Assembly (NCBI GenBank): GCA_003251635.1
Contig: QKEW01000014.1
Location: forward strand, 1 to 48,174
Direction: 5' to 3'
Length of the DNA: 48,174 nucleotides
Source: a bacterium
GTDB taxonomy: Bacteria; Patescibacteriota; Minisyncoccia; Moranbacterales; GWC2-37-73
Made by a program: the position numbers and the translations under genes. The notes under the pieces are model-generated. The model was given only the letters and a program-made list of their open reading frames with translations, did no database searches and was not told the DNA's origin. Positions 33,563 to 42,195 of this stretch are shown one piece after another; position 1 is the first letter of the stretch, and every line of letters begins with the position of its first letter.

Positions 33563-34114
33563 ATTAGAAAACGATTCAGATTTAAGCCCAAAGCAGCTCC
33601 TGCTGCTCCACGCTTTAGAACCAATGAACAAATTCGCGCTCCATTCGTCATGCTGGTTGGAGAAGACGGGGCTCAATTAGGCGAGATGAGTTCATCCCAA
33701 GCCCTGGCTTTAGCTCGCGAAAAAGAATTGGATTTAGTGGAAGTTTCTCCCAAGGCCCAACCGCCAGTGTGTCGGATCATGGATTATGGCAAAGAGCAAT
33801 ACAAACAATCCAAGCAACAACGACTAGCTAAGGCCAAGCAAAAATCAACTGAAACCAAAGGTATACGCTTGGGACTGAGGACTGATAAGCATGATTTATC
33901 CAACAAGCAGAATCAGATTGAAAAATTTCTCAAAAAAGGCAATAAGGTTAAAATAGAAATAGTTTTAAAGGGACGCGAAAAAGCTCACCAAGATTTGGCC
34001 CGCGAAAATCTCAAGAATTTCCTAGGTCAGATTGAAACCCCCTATAAAATTGAAGAAGACATCAAAAGATTTCCTGCCGGTTTCAATGTCATCATTGCTC
34101 CGGTTTCAGAATAG
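33563..34114 (+). CDS. infC: Translation initiation factor IF-3
   Basis: 183 aa if started at the ATT (33563). The track's ATG at 33650 removes the conserved start of the N-terminal domain (RFRTNEQIRAPFVMLVGEDG), which lies in frame upstream. No ATG occurs between the upstream in-frame stop (about 33507) and this region; ATT is the classic rare start of infC and gives the normal family length. The linker and C-terminal domain (KGIRLGLRTDKHDLSNKQNQ, and IVLKGREKAHQDLA) are intact. IF-3 binds the 30S subunit and discriminates start codons. First gene of infC-rpmI-rplT. Confidence 0.93.
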   Translation: MRKRFRFKPKAAPAAPRFRTNEQIRAPFVMLVGEDGAQLGEMSSSQALALAREKELDLVEVSPKAQPPVCRIMDYGKEQYKQSKQQRLAKAKQKSTETKGIRLGLRTDKHDLSNKQNQIEKFLKKGNKVKIEIVLKGREKAHQDLARENLKNFLGQIETPYKIEEDIKRFPAGFNVIIAPVSE

Positions 34115-34152
34115 CCCACGCGGCCAAATAAATAATTAACGTTGAAAAAAAT

Positions 34153-34347
34153 ATGCCGAAGATGAAAACCAAAAAATCCGTGGCCAAAAAATTCAAGATA
34201 ACCAAAAATGGTAAGGTCTTGCGTCGCGCCACTGGTCAAAACCACTACAATTCCAAAGAAGACGGAAATGTCGGTCGTGCCAAGAAAAGAGATCAGCGAC
34301 TTTTTGCCTCTGATGAAAAGAATGTTCGCAAAGCTCTCAATGCCTAA
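34153..34347 (+). CDS. rpmI: Ribosomal protein L35 (bL35)
   Basis: 64 aa, normal length, very basic. The start MPKMKTKKSVAKKFKIT and core KVLRRATGQNH are diagnostic. It lies between infC and rplT as in most bacteria. Confidence 0.97.
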   Translation: MPKMKTKKSVAKKFKITKNGKVLRRATGQNHYNSKEDGNVGRAKKRDQRLFASDEKNVRKALNA

Positions 34348-34410
34348 GTTAATTTATAAGTTTTTGCAAAACCTCAAAACCACTTTGATTTTCAGGTTTA
34401 ATATACAATC

Positions 34411-34755
34411 ATGACAAGAGTAAAAAGAGGTATGATGGCCTCAAAAAGAAGAAAGAATGTGCTCCAAATGGCCAAAGGTTTCCGTTGGCGCCGCAAATCA
34501 ACTTTCCGAGCCGCTAAAGAAGCTTTACTTAAGGCTGGAAAATACGCTCACCGCGATCGTCGGGCTAAAAAAAGAACTAACCGCCGACTTTGGATTGTGC
34601 GCTTGGGTAATGCCAGCCGTCAATTCGGTCTTTCCTACAGCCGCCTAATCAATGCACTCAAAGTTAAAAATATCGATTTGGATCGCAAAGTGCTTTCCCA
34701 AATGGCAGCTGAAAATCCGCAAGTCTTCGAAAAATTCATCGAAAAGGTTAAATAA
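34411..34755 (+). CDS. rplT: Ribosomal protein L20 (bL20)
   Basis: 114 aa. MTRVKRGMMASKRRKNVL, FRWRRKSTFRAAKEALLKAG and YAHRDRRAKKRTNRRLW are typical; the C-terminal domain with YSRLINALKVKNIDLDRKVL is intact. L20 is needed early in 50S assembly and autoregulates this operon in some bacteria. Last gene before a terminator. Confidence 0.98.
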   Translation: MTRVKRGMMASKRRKNVLQMAKGFRWRRKSTFRAAKEALLKAGKYAHRDRRAKKRTNRRLWIVRLGNASRQFGLSYSRLINALKVKNIDLDRKVLSQMAAENPQVFEKFIEKVK

Positions 34756-34778
34756 ATTTTTCAAAAAACTTCACAAAA

Positions 34779-34807
34779 AAAACGCACCCCGAAGGGTGTG
34801 TTTTTTG
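34779..34807 (+). terminator. Terminator of infC-rpmI-rplT
   Basis: CGCACCC/GGGTGTG stem (one G-U) with A and T tracts on either side, 24 nt after rplT. Confidence 0.85.
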
Positions 34808-34900
34808 TTGGATTTTTTTCCAAGTAACGTGACCAATCACGTTAGCAAATGCATTTTGCTATCCTTAAATAATTTTAAAAACAAAGGTTTCAAGCAAGAC

Positions 34901-35296
34901 TTATTTTTTTATTCCAGCTCGCCATTTTTCCAGTTTTTGATAAAACCAAACTGCCAACAAGATGCCGAGCAAATCAATCAAAACATCAGTTATTTTGCCT
35001 TGGCGACCCGAAACAAAGAGTTGATGAATCTCATCGGAAACTGCCCAGACAAAGGCCAACAGTATCGGCCAACAATAAACAATTTTATTTTTGCCAAAAT
35101 AAGCTCCAAAAACTCTGATCCACAAAATTGTCAGAATCAAATATTCCAAAACGTGAGCCGTTTTCCTTTCCAAAAACGTCACGAAATCATAGTGAGCTTC
35201 CCCGCTGCCCGGCACAGCTGAGAGTAAAAAAATCAACAAACTCCAAAACAAAACCGGCGCCCAGTAAATAAAAATTTTCCGCCAAAAAGAATTCAT
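34901..35296 (-). CDS. VanZ-like membrane protein
   Basis: 131 aa with four hydrophobic segments. It shows the VanZ-like signature: RKTAHVLEYLILTILW and VSDEIHQLFVSGRQGKITDVLIDLLGI. VanZ relates to teicoplanin resistance in enterococci, but most family members have no known role. The position near cell-envelope genes is compatible with a membrane function. Confidence 0.85.
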   Translation of the reverse strand: MNSFWRKIFIYWAPVLFWSLLIFLLSAVPGSGEAHYDFVTFLERKTAHVLEYLILTILWIRVFGAYFGKNKIVYCWPILLAFVWAVSDEIHQLFVSGRQGKITDVLIDLLGILLAVWFYQKLEKWRAGIKK

Positions 35297-35303
35297 TGAG
35301 ATT

Positions 35304-35417
35304 TTATTTTAACTTAGCAATCAGTTCCTTGGTCAGTCGAAAAAAAGCCACGAAAGGCAACCAAAGCCACAAAATTTTCCTCAAAGAACTCTCAAGAAAA
35401 CTGTTTAAATTATTCAT
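35304..35417 (-). CDS. Possible 37-aa membrane-associated peptide
   Basis: Too short for the ORF track. MNNLNSFLESSLRKILWLWL then PFVAFFRLTKELIAKLK: one hydrophobic stretch with basic ends. It fills the gap between two genes on the same strand but has no visible ribosome binding site. Confidence 0.25.
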   Translation of the reverse strand: MNNLNSFLESSLRKILWLWLPFVAFFRLTKELIAKLK

Positions 35418-35433
35418 AAAAAAATATTAATAT

Positions 35434-36150
35434 TTAGATTAGATGCATATTAACACATTGAGTCATTTCGTAAACCACATCTTTTTTCTCCACCACAATT
35501 CTCCAACCTTTTTCCTGGGCAATTTGCTTGAGGTTTTCATTAGGATTAAAAGCGATCGGATTGACCATTAACTCCAAAAAACTGGCGTCTGACTCAGTAT
35601 CTCCAATTCCATAAGAACCCTCCAAGGTTAAATCATTTTCCCTCACATATTTTTCCACAACCTGTCCCTTATTTTTGGTCGGTTCCGCCAAATAGCCTCC
35701 GGTGTAAATCCCGTCTTTTAACTCATAAACACTGCCATAAACTTGATCAAAATTCAAGTGCTTGTGATTGTACTCTCGCACAATCTCAATCGGCGAACCG
35801 GAAATCGCAATCAGATGATAGTTTTCTTTTTTAAGTTTTTTGATCAAGCCTTCAGCAAAAACATAGGTTCGATCCTTATGGAAATCCACCACCATCTTGC
35901 TGGCCCGGATAATATCCTCCTCTTTGCAACCTTTGATATATTCCTCAAACAAATTCACCAAAGCCGAACGATAAGATTCATATGTTCCCTTATGCTCCAA
36001 CCATTGAGTATAAGATTCCACAATCTCATCTCGAACCTTACGCGGAAAAACATTGATCCAGGATAATTCATTAATAAGTTCAAAATGTAAATTCTTACGA
36101 AAAATAGTACCATCAATATCAAAAACAGCTAATTTACTTTTCTCTGACAT
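35434..36150 (-). CDS. HAD-IB family phosphatase (SerB-like)
   Basis: 238 aa haloacid dehalogenase-type hydrolase. Motif I is FDIDGT (nucleophile and acid Asp, residues about 10-12), motif II is AISGSP, the motif III Lys lies in PTKNKGQ, and motif IV is GIGDTESDASFL. The helical cap between motifs I and II (about 20-100) is typical of subclass IB, which includes phosphoserine phosphatase. Substrate cannot be decided. It is probably cotranscribed with the SpoU-type gene upstream, 11 bp away. Confidence 0.9.
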   Translation of the reverse strand: MSEKSKLAVFDIDGTIFRKNLHFELINELSWINVFPRKVRDEIVESYTQWLEHKGTYESYRSALVNLFEEYIKGCKEEDIIRASKMVVDFHKDRTYVFAEGLIKKLKKENYHLIAISGSPIEIVREYNHKHLNFDQVYGSVYELKDGIYTGGYLAEPTKNKGQVVEKYVRENDLTLEGSYGIGDTESDASFLELMVNPIAFNPNENLKQIAQEKGWRIVVEKKDVVYEMTQCVNMHLI

Positions 36151-36161
36151 ATTTTTTTCTT

Positions 36162-36656
36162 TTAATTTCCACTCTTAATCTTACTACATATCTGATAAGC
36201 TGCAATTGCAAACGCCACTGAAACATTGAAGGATTTCTTAGCGCCACGCATTGGAATCTCCACGGCAAAATCGCAGCTTTGCAAAATTCTAGCGTCAATT
36301 CCCTTGGGTTCATTGCCAACAATCAAAGCTATTCTATCTTTGGGTTTAAAATTTTCCAAGGATATGCTTTTTTCAGATTGTTCCAGAGCCACGATTTCAA
36401 ACTCTTCTTTTTTTAATCTTTCCAACAATTTTCCAATCGAAGAAATTTTTTGCCAAGCCATACTTTTTTCCGCGCCCAAAGCAGTTTTAGTCAGCATTTT
36501 TTGAGCTGCCGTCATATAGGGCGCGTTTTCATCAGCTGGAGATGGACAATAACCTGTTAGGTAAATTTTTTCAACTCCCAAACCGTCAGCTGTTCGAAAA
36601 AGCGAACCGATGTTATAGGCACTGCGGACATTGTGAGCAATCAAAACCAGACCCAT
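36162..36656 (-). CDS. SpoU/TrmH family RNA 2'-O-methyltransferase
   Basis: 164 aa from the ATG at 36656; the track's longer form overlaps the previous gene and its extra residues are not family-like. SPOUT-fold motifs are present: motif 1 HNVRSAYNIGSLFRTADGLGV, motif 2 ALIVGNEPKGID, and motif 3 IPMRGAKKSFNVSVAFAIAAY. This protein lacks the N-terminal L30-like domain of some members. It would methylate a ribose in tRNA or rRNA. It follows the L,D-transpeptidase stop by 5 bp. Confidence 0.93.
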   Translation of the reverse strand: MGLVLIAHNVRSAYNIGSLFRTADGLGVEKIYLTGYCPSPADENAPYMTAAQKMLTKTALGAEKSMAWQKISSIGKLLERLKKEEFEIVALEQSEKSISLENFKPKDRIALIVGNEPKGIDARILQSCDFAVEIPMRGAKKSFNVSVAFAIAAYQICSKIKSGN

Positions 36657-36661
36657 AGCTG

Positions 36662-37819
36662 TTAACTGTGAATAATTACCGGAGTTCCGATTGGCGCCCA
36701 ATCATAGACTCGTTGGGCTGCGCCCACTCCCAATCGCACACAACCATGAGAAACTCGAGTTCCTAAATGATTAGCTCCTTCCTTGTAACCACTTGGCCAC
36801 TCGGGAAGTTCATGGATACCAACTTTACCAGAAGGTAAAATCGCCATCCAGTAAGGCATGAATAATTTATATTCACCCGACCAAGGCTTGGCGGCCTTAT
36901 TTTCAATTTGAAAAGATCCTTGAGGAGTTTCCATGCCAACTCGACCGGAAGAAATCAAATAGGCATCCAACAATCTTCCTTCTTCAAAAATAGTCATTAT
37001 TTGGCTTTTCAAATTAATGTCGATGTACTTTCCGCTCTGGATTTGAGCTGCGGTATAGTCTCGAGCCTGCATCAGTCTGGCATCTAAATTGTCATCCCAT
37101 TTTTCAATTTCAGCTGGCCTGGTTTCAAAAGATGAGCTAAAGATTTTTTGATAGTCACCCTCATCCGCTTTTTTTGATTTAACTGAGATCTGCAAAACAT
37201 AAACTTGGCCTTTTTTCAGTTCGCTTTTCGGTAAAATCTGAACGACACTACCTTCGTCATTGAGCTGGGAAACAAATTCCTCATTGGGATTGATTGAAAA
37301 TTTTACATTGAAATCCTCCAGGCTTCGATCAAAATTTACCACAATCGGATCTTCCATTGTCAGCAAAACATTTTTTTCACCCACAGCCGGAACCATGGAA
37401 ACAACTTGCGGCAAGGATTCGGTTTGAAATTCAAATTTAGTCTCAAATGAATTACCCCAAAAATTATAACCCTTATCAATTTGGATCTTATAGTTTGTTG
37501 CTGGCTGCCAAACTTTCAATGGCTTTAATTTTAAAACTTGATTATTCCCGGACCAAACTAATTCAAAATCACTTTCAGCTGGATTTAGCGACAAGGAATT
37601 TTTCACACTTTCCGGCAAAACTGGCTTGGAAAAATTAATTTCTATCTCCTGATCCAATTTAGCCGGAGAGTCAGCCGAAAAAGAAATTTGGGTCTGAAAA
37701 AAATCCAATTTGTTTTTGAAATAGGCAAAAGCGCCCACCGAAGCAATCGCCAAAAAAATAACAGTCAGAAATATTCTCAAACAAATTTGTGCCAAATGCT
37801 TAGCCATTTTTTCCTCCAT
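36662..37819 (-). CDS. L,D-transpeptidase with Ig-like domains (YkuD)
   Basis: 385 aa. An N-terminal anchor helix (IFLTVIFLAIASVGAFAYF) is followed by two bacterial Ig-like (Big_5-type) domains (about 45-235; EINFSKPVLPES and PIVVNFDRSLEDF). The C-terminal YkuD domain carries the catalytic signature GIHELP...HLGTRVSHGCVRLG with the active-site Cys. It forms 3-3 peptidoglycan crosslinks or attaches proteins to the wall outside the membrane. It lies in a run of envelope genes. Length and domains are complete. Confidence 0.95.
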   Translation of the reverse strand: MEEKMAKHLAQICLRIFLTVIFLAIASVGAFAYFKNKLDFFQTQISFSADSPAKLDQEIEINFSKPVLPESVKNSLSLNPAESDFELVWSGNNQVLKLKPLKVWQPATNYKIQIDKGYNFWGNSFETKFEFQTESLPQVVSMVPAVGEKNVLLTMEDPIVVNFDRSLEDFNVKFSINPNEEFVSQLNDEGSVVQILPKSELKKGQVYVLQISVKSKKADEGDYQKIFSSSFETRPAEIEKWDDNLDARLMQARDYTAAQIQSGKYIDINLKSQIMTIFEEGRLLDAYLISSGRVGMETPQGSFQIENKAAKPWSGEYKLFMPYWMAILPSGKVGIHELPEWPSGYKEGANHLGTRVSHGCVRLGVGAAQRVYDWAPIGTPVIIHS

Positions 37820-37829
37820 AAAAATTATT

Positions 37830-38843
37830 TTACAATTGATAAAGTTTCTTGGCTTGCTCCCAAACCTCTGGGTAATTTTGATTTTCTTTCAACCAATACC
37901 ACCACTCTACACCCCACACATAAATCTCCGCCATTTTGGTTTTTTGAGCAAATTCAATATTTTCTTTCAATTTTTGAGCATTCATTGACTCCAGTTGTTC
38001 TTCTAGCGAAAAATTGGTAGTCCAACCCTTCAACCAGGGCTCCCCCTGCAATTCAATGACCACAAAATCATCCTGACCCACAATCATAGAAACTAGGGCT
38101 TTTTTAAATCTGAAAAAATTCGGCCCAATCGGATATTTCCAAAAACCAAATCGATTCGTGTAGACCTCTCGATACATGGTCGTTCCAAAATAATCTCCCC
38201 GCTTGGCAGCTCTAAGCCATATGCTCAATTCACCGCTGTCAGTTACCATGATTCCCTTTTGAGAATCATTTTTTTTAACGGTTTCAATTTCTTCGTCCAA
38301 AAGATCGCTGTCAAATTCAGGACAAATTCCAAAATCTAAAAATGGCTCATTTTCCACCTGCCAAATTGCCACCGCCGAATGATTCTTATAACGGTTCACA
38401 ATAACTTCCAATAGCTTCAATAAGCTTTCTTTTCTTTTAGCGTCATCATTACCAGCCCACTCCGGCACAAAACATTCCGGCCAACGCGGAACCTTTTGAC
38501 CGATTGCCAAAATAACTTCAACTCCGCGCTGTCGAGCCTGATCCAATTGCCAATCTAAATCAGCAAAATCATATTCCCCCTCCTTTTTTTCTATCCAATC
38601 CCAATAAACCGGAATTCGAATTTTTTTCACCTGTAAATCATCAATAGTAGCCAAATAGGCCTTTTGCCAATCCAAACCAATATCTTGAGCGTAGCGATAG
38701 GAAAAGGTCACTCCCAATGGGACTTTTTCACTAGGGAGCTTAACCGGCCAATTAAAATAAACCAAAAACAGCAAAGCCAAGGTACTAGCCACTGCCAGAA
38801 TTAAGGCTAAAATTTTAAGAAGTTTCAAAAAAAACTTTTTCAT
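37830..38843 (-). CDS. Membrane-anchored glycoside hydrolase-like protein (clan GH-A type)
   Basis: 337 aa. An N-terminal transmembrane anchor (about 8-30) is followed by a TIM-barrel-like sequence. GVTFSYRYAQDIGLDW and IRIPVYWDWIEKKEGEYDF resemble beta-strands 1-2 of clan GH-A. The acid/base region reads WQVENEPFLDFG and the expected nucleophile region IELQGEPWLKG, so both catalytic Glu are present. Specific family and substrate are not assignable by eye. It ends 10 bp before the L,D-transpeptidase start, so the two are likely cotranscribed. Confidence 0.8.
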   Translation of the reverse strand: MKKFFLKLLKILALILAVASTLALLFLVYFNWPVKLPSEKVPLGVTFSYRYAQDIGLDWQKAYLATIDDLQVKKIRIPVYWDWIEKKEGEYDFADLDWQLDQARQRGVEVILAIGQKVPRWPECFVPEWAGNDDAKRKESLLKLLEVIVNRYKNHSAVAIWQVENEPFLDFGICPEFDSDLLDEEIETVKKNDSQKGIMVTDSGELSIWLRAAKRGDYFGTTMYREVYTNRFGFWKYPIGPNFFRFKKALVSMIVGQDDFVVIELQGEPWLKGWTTNFSLEEQLESMNAQKLKENIEFAQKTKMAEIYVWGVEWWYWLKENQNYPEVWEQAKKLYQL

Positions 38844-38857
38844 AAAAAATTATTGAT

Positions 38858-39844
38858 TCAAGAAGTTAAAAGGAAAAAATCTTTACCATTTCCAGCCAAA
38901 ATCCAAATACCCACCCCGATCAAAGCTATCGCCAAAATTTTCTGTATCCAATCATTCAATTCCATTTTCTCCTTATAAATATCATGGAATCTGATTGACA
39001 AAACGGCCACCAAAGCAAGCACAAAAACAAATTGGATGCTGCCAACCGCATTGACCGCCGAAACTGAACCCCCGGAAATCGCCAAGACTATCAAAAAAGA
39101 ACCGATTCCTGCCAGCACTTTATTTAGCGTAAAAATCGAACCAGTAGAAACTGCTTTGGAAGAATTTTTTCGAGAATATTTGAAACTTCGAATTATTTGC
39201 AAACGAAATTGCGGCAAAAGCAATAAACTCAAGCCCGCCAAAAAAAATCCGATTCGATTCCATACAAAGCCGTTGATAAAATTTGTTTCATTAAAAACCA
39301 CTTTCAAAAGTCCCAGTGACATGGCTTGTAAAATTCCTGAAATCAAAGAGTATTTAAAACCGCGGAAAAATTTCAAGTTATGAATCGGCAAATCAAAAGA
39401 AATCAAAAAACAACCTAAAACTAAAATAAAAATAGCAATCACGCCAGCAGCCCCGAGTTTTTCCCCACTGAAAGCTGATGCATAAAAAATCGAGACCAAT
39501 GGAATAACTGTTCCAACCAAAGGCGCCACTCGCGATATTTCATTTTCCTGTGCGGCGCTATAAAAAGCCACCAGCCCATAAATAAAAAACAGACCCGAAA
39601 GAAAAGCAGCTAAAACCAAATAGATACCAGGATAATAAAAACCAAAAGGCGCAAAAAAGAGAGCAAAGAGACTAAACATGGCCACATAGAAAGCATAGAC
39701 CGCCGGCTTGGAAATTCTCGAATGCAAAAGATACTTATCCAAAACATTCACCAAAGCAATCAAAAAATAACCGGAGATAGCCAAAGTGAGCCAATTAAAA
39801 GAATGTAAAAAATTATTCAAATTTAAAGTTAAATTTTCCAACAT
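38858..39844 (-). CDS. EamA/DMT-superfamily transporter-like protein
   Basis: 328 aa with about ten predicted hydrophobic helices in two related halves; the short GLVAFYSAAQENEISRVAPL at the end of the first half is typical of EamA (drug/metabolite transporter) repeats. The second half repeats the pattern around SGGSVSAVNAVGSIQFVF. Substrate unknown. It starts the run of genes downstream of the terminator at 39906. Confidence 0.85.
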   Translation of the reverse strand: MLENLTLNLNNFLHSFNWLTLAISGYFLIALVNVLDKYLLHSRISKPAVYAFYVAMFSLFALFFAPFGFYYPGIYLVLAAFLSGLFFIYGLVAFYSAAQENEISRVAPLVGTVIPLVSIFYASAFSGEKLGAAGVIAIFILVLGCFLISFDLPIHNLKFFRGFKYSLISGILQAMSLGLLKVVFNETNFINGFVWNRIGFFLAGLSLLLLPQFRLQIIRSFKYSRKNSSKAVSTGSIFTLNKVLAGIGSFLIVLAISGGSVSAVNAVGSIQFVFVLALVAVLSIRFHDIYKEKMELNDWIQKILAIALIGVGIWILAGNGKDFFLLTS

Positions 39845-39905
39845 TTTTGTTTTTGTTTAACACTAGGGTAATTTTAGCGCATTTTTTCAATTTTCGAAAG
39901 AAAAC

Positions 39906-39937
39906 AAAAAATCACTCTTTGGAAAAAGTGATTTTTT
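39906..39937 (-). terminator. Terminator of the lysozyme-like gene
   Basis: AAAAAATCACT/AGTGATTTTTT stem, symmetric; directly after the stop at 39958 on the minus strand. Confidence 0.85.
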
Positions 39938-39957
39938 GAAAAAAATATTTCGTTTTT

Positions 39958-40659
39958 TTAACTCACAATCTGATTGAAATAAACACTGACATCGGAAATC
40001 CATTTGTTCACTCCCTCTGGATTGTGACCAGCGCAAGAAGAACCGCATTTCCAAACCACCATTTTTGAAGGCGTGGTCAAATCCTTTTCCACCAACTGAG
40101 ACAGACGTCCGCCAATGGCTGACACCGCCTCCTCAGGAGTGGCAAAGCACCCATAGCCCATAGCAGTACCTTTTTGACCAGCTCCTTTGTAACCCCAGTA
40201 ATTGTAGCAGTCTTGGCCATTTTGAGTCGGCACGTGCTTACCCCAATTACTTTCTTTTTTGGCGATTCCGACAATAAAGGCGGCTACCCGCTCATCTTCT
40301 TCGGCAATAAACGGCACCATCTCTTTGATTGGATAATCACCAACTATCCCATAAAGTTTCTTTTCAAACTCACTTGGCTCCAAGTTAGCTAAAAAAACAC
40401 TTTGATCTGAATTATTTTGATTAAAAATTTCTGGATTTTCTTTTTTGATTTGAGATTGTTCCAAATTTTTGGAGATAGATTGAAATTTTTCCGATCCAAC
40501 AGCTTTTTTGACAGCTACCGAGTCTTGGTAAAAATCAACCTTCAAAGATTTTAAGCAGCTGCCAGCCAGTAAAAACAAGCCTAGGGCCACCATCAAAACC
40601 AAAAATTTAGTTTTTAAAAAACCTCCCATTTTGGGCAGGGGAACATCAAAATCACCCAT
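39958..40659 (-). CDS. Lysozyme-like (glucosaminidase-type) secreted protein, copy 2
   Basis: 233 aa. One N-terminal hydrophobic anchor (FLVLMVALGLFLLAG, then SC, which may act as a lipobox-like site), then a low-complexity linker. The C-terminal domain (about 105-233) reads FIVGIAKKESNWGKHVP, QDCYNYWGYKG, FATPEEAVSAIGGRLSQL and WKCGSSCAGHNPEGVNKWI. The ESNWG motif and the N-Y-W-G pattern recall glucosaminidase/lysozyme-like domains with a catalytic Glu. Four conserved cysteines suggest disulfides outside the cell. Paralogue of the next gene (40848). Confidence 0.75.
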   Translation of the reverse strand: MGDFDVPLPKMGGFLKTKFLVLMVALGLFLLAGSCLKSLKVDFYQDSVAVKKAVGSEKFQSISKNLEQSQIKKENPEIFNQNNSDQSVFLANLEPSEFEKKLYGIVGDYPIKEMVPFIAEEDERVAAFIVGIAKKESNWGKHVPTQNGQDCYNYWGYKGAGQKGTAMGYGCFATPEEAVSAIGGRLSQLVEKDLTTPSKMVVWKCGSSCAGHNPEGVNKWISDVSVYFNQIVS

Positions 40660-40797
40660 ATTTTATTACTAATGTTTAATTTTGTCCGATTGTTTACGGA
40701 CAAATTGTGCCTGTTGGAAACACAAAAGCAAGTCTAGCAAAAAACCGCCTCCTAGTCAATGAGTTATCCACAGCTTATTCACATTGATTTAATAAGA

Positions 40798-40821
40798 AAA
40801 ACGACCCTCGCGGATCGTCAT
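40798..40821 (-). terminator. Terminator of the second lysozyme-like gene
   Basis: The minus strand reads ACGATCC-GCGA-GGGTCGT followed by TTTTTC; one G-U pair. Confidence 0.65.
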
Positions 40822-40847
40822 ATTTCACCTTCGATTTAAAATAAGAC

Positions 40848-41750
40848 TTAATTCAATTCCCGAAAATACATATTAACATCGGAAATCCATTTGCGAACAC
40901 TTTCACTGCTGTGACCAGCGCAAGAAGAACCGCATTTCCAAATGATCATTTTACTTGGAGTGTTTAGGCCATATTCATCAATCAAAGTTTCCAACCTATT
41001 GGCTACTGTGTCTACTGCGTCTTTGCGGCTATTGAAACATGTGTGCCCACCGGTTCCCATGAGTTTGCGAATTCCCCGATAGCCCCAATAATTGTAGCAA
41101 TCCTGACCGTCCAAAACTGGCACCCTTTGACCCCAGCTGCTTTCTTTGCGAGCAATTCCCACCAAAAAAGCGGCCACGATTCGATCTTTTTGGGCAATAT
41201 AGGGCACCATATCCTCGATCGGATAGCCTTTTACCATTTCGCGAATTTCCTCTTCCAATTCACTAGGTTCGCGATTTGCAAAATCTTGCATCAATTGGGT
41301 GTAAATTTCTTGCTGATCATCAATTGATCCGACAACTTCAACATCTTCACTGACCTGCAAATCATTACTATTTTCCCCGACATTTTCCGAAGGAGCAACG
41401 ACTAACTCATCCGCCCTAGCCTCTTGACCCAGATAGCGATAAATCATGGTCATCGAAAACATTCCAAATAAAATTGAAATTGCCATCGACAAATTCCAAA
41501 GTTTGAGCATTTTCCAATTCAAAGCTATCTTACCATTTTCCAAAGATTTATTTTCAAGCAAAACAATTTCCGGCTGGGTAATTTCCTGCGACTGTCTGTT
41601 TTTCTTTGGCATTTTCCTTACCACACTCTTATTGAAGCCTAATCCATCAATTTGCCTTGAATTTGTTTTTTGATAAAAACCAAAGCCATGACGAATTTCT
41701 TCGTTTGGGTTCTTTTTGATTCTAACAATATCCAGACTTCTATTTTTCAA
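40848..41750 (-). CDS. Lysozyme-like (glucosaminidase-type) secreted protein, copy 1
   Basis: 300 aa. A cytoplasmic N-terminus of about 85 residues is unusually long, followed by one transmembrane helix (LWNLSMAISILFGMFSMTMIY), an acidic linker and the same C-terminal domain as the gene at 39958: FLVGIARKESSWGQRVP, QDCYNYWGYRG, CFNSRKDAVDTVANRLETL, WKCGSSCAGHSSESVRKWI. The catalytic Glu and all cysteines are conserved between the copies, so both are probably active on peptidoglycan or a related polymer. Function is inferred. Confidence 0.75.
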   Translation of the reverse strand: MKNRSLDIVRIKKNPNEEIRHGFGFYQKTNSRQIDGLGFNKSVVRKMPKKNRQSQEITQPEIVLLENKSLENGKIALNWKMLKLWNLSMAISILFGMFSMTMIYRYLGQEARADELVVAPSENVGENSNDLQVSEDVEVVGSIDDQQEIYTQLMQDFANREPSELEEEIREMVKGYPIEDMVPYIAQKDRIVAAFLVGIARKESSWGQRVPVLDGQDCYNYWGYRGIRKLMGTGGHTCFNSRKDAVDTVANRLETLIDEYGLNTPSKMIIWKCGSSCAGHSSESVRKWISDVNMYFRELN

Positions 41751-41766
41751 TTTTTTTGTTTTATTT

Positions 41767-42174
41767 TTAGTTTTCCTGATTCAAACCGGCCTTTTCTTGA
41801 AAAAAACCAATAACCTGTGAATCGCCCAAGAAACATTTACCTTCAGAGTAAAGCATTGGAACTCCTCTTTGATTTTCTGCAATTGAGCATTCCTCAGCCT
41901 TCTCCCCAAATTCTGCAGCATTGGCACTGTTGGAAATTTCTTTTTTCACAAAAGAAACCGTTTGATCAATATTGTTTTCCTCCAAAAATGCTTGGACTTT
42001 GGCACAGTGCGAACAGCTCTGACTGTAAAAATAAACAATGCCTGATTCCGCTTGAATCTCTTCGGTTGCTTTTGAAGATTCAACTTCAGGCAGACTCCTG
42101 CTTCCCCAAAAAACCAATCCCACCAAAGCTATTAAAACTAATGAAACTCCGATATAAACATTTTGCTTTTTCAT
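41767..42174 (-). CDS. Membrane-anchored thioredoxin/glutaredoxin-like protein
   Basis: 135 aa. N-terminal anchor (VSLVLIALVGLVFWG) and an extracytoplasmic thioredoxin-fold domain with active-site SQSCSHCAKVQAFLEE (CSHC) and cis-Pro region RGVPMLYSEGKC. It would oxidise or isomerise disulfides of exported proteins, such as the Cys-rich lysozyme-like proteins encoded next to it. Confidence 0.85.
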   Translation of the reverse strand: MKKQNVYIGVSLVLIALVGLVFWGSRSLPEVESSKATEEIQAESGIVYFYSQSCSHCAKVQAFLEENNIDQTVSFVKKEISNSANAAEFGEKAEECSIAENQRGVPMLYSEGKCFLGDSQVIGFFQEKAGLNQEN

Positions 42175-42195
42175 TTTGTTTAAATTATTTTTTTA

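Noticed and set aside
33292-33651. 119-aa minus-strand ORF
   Set aside because: Antisense to tmRNA and the infC start; not a gene.
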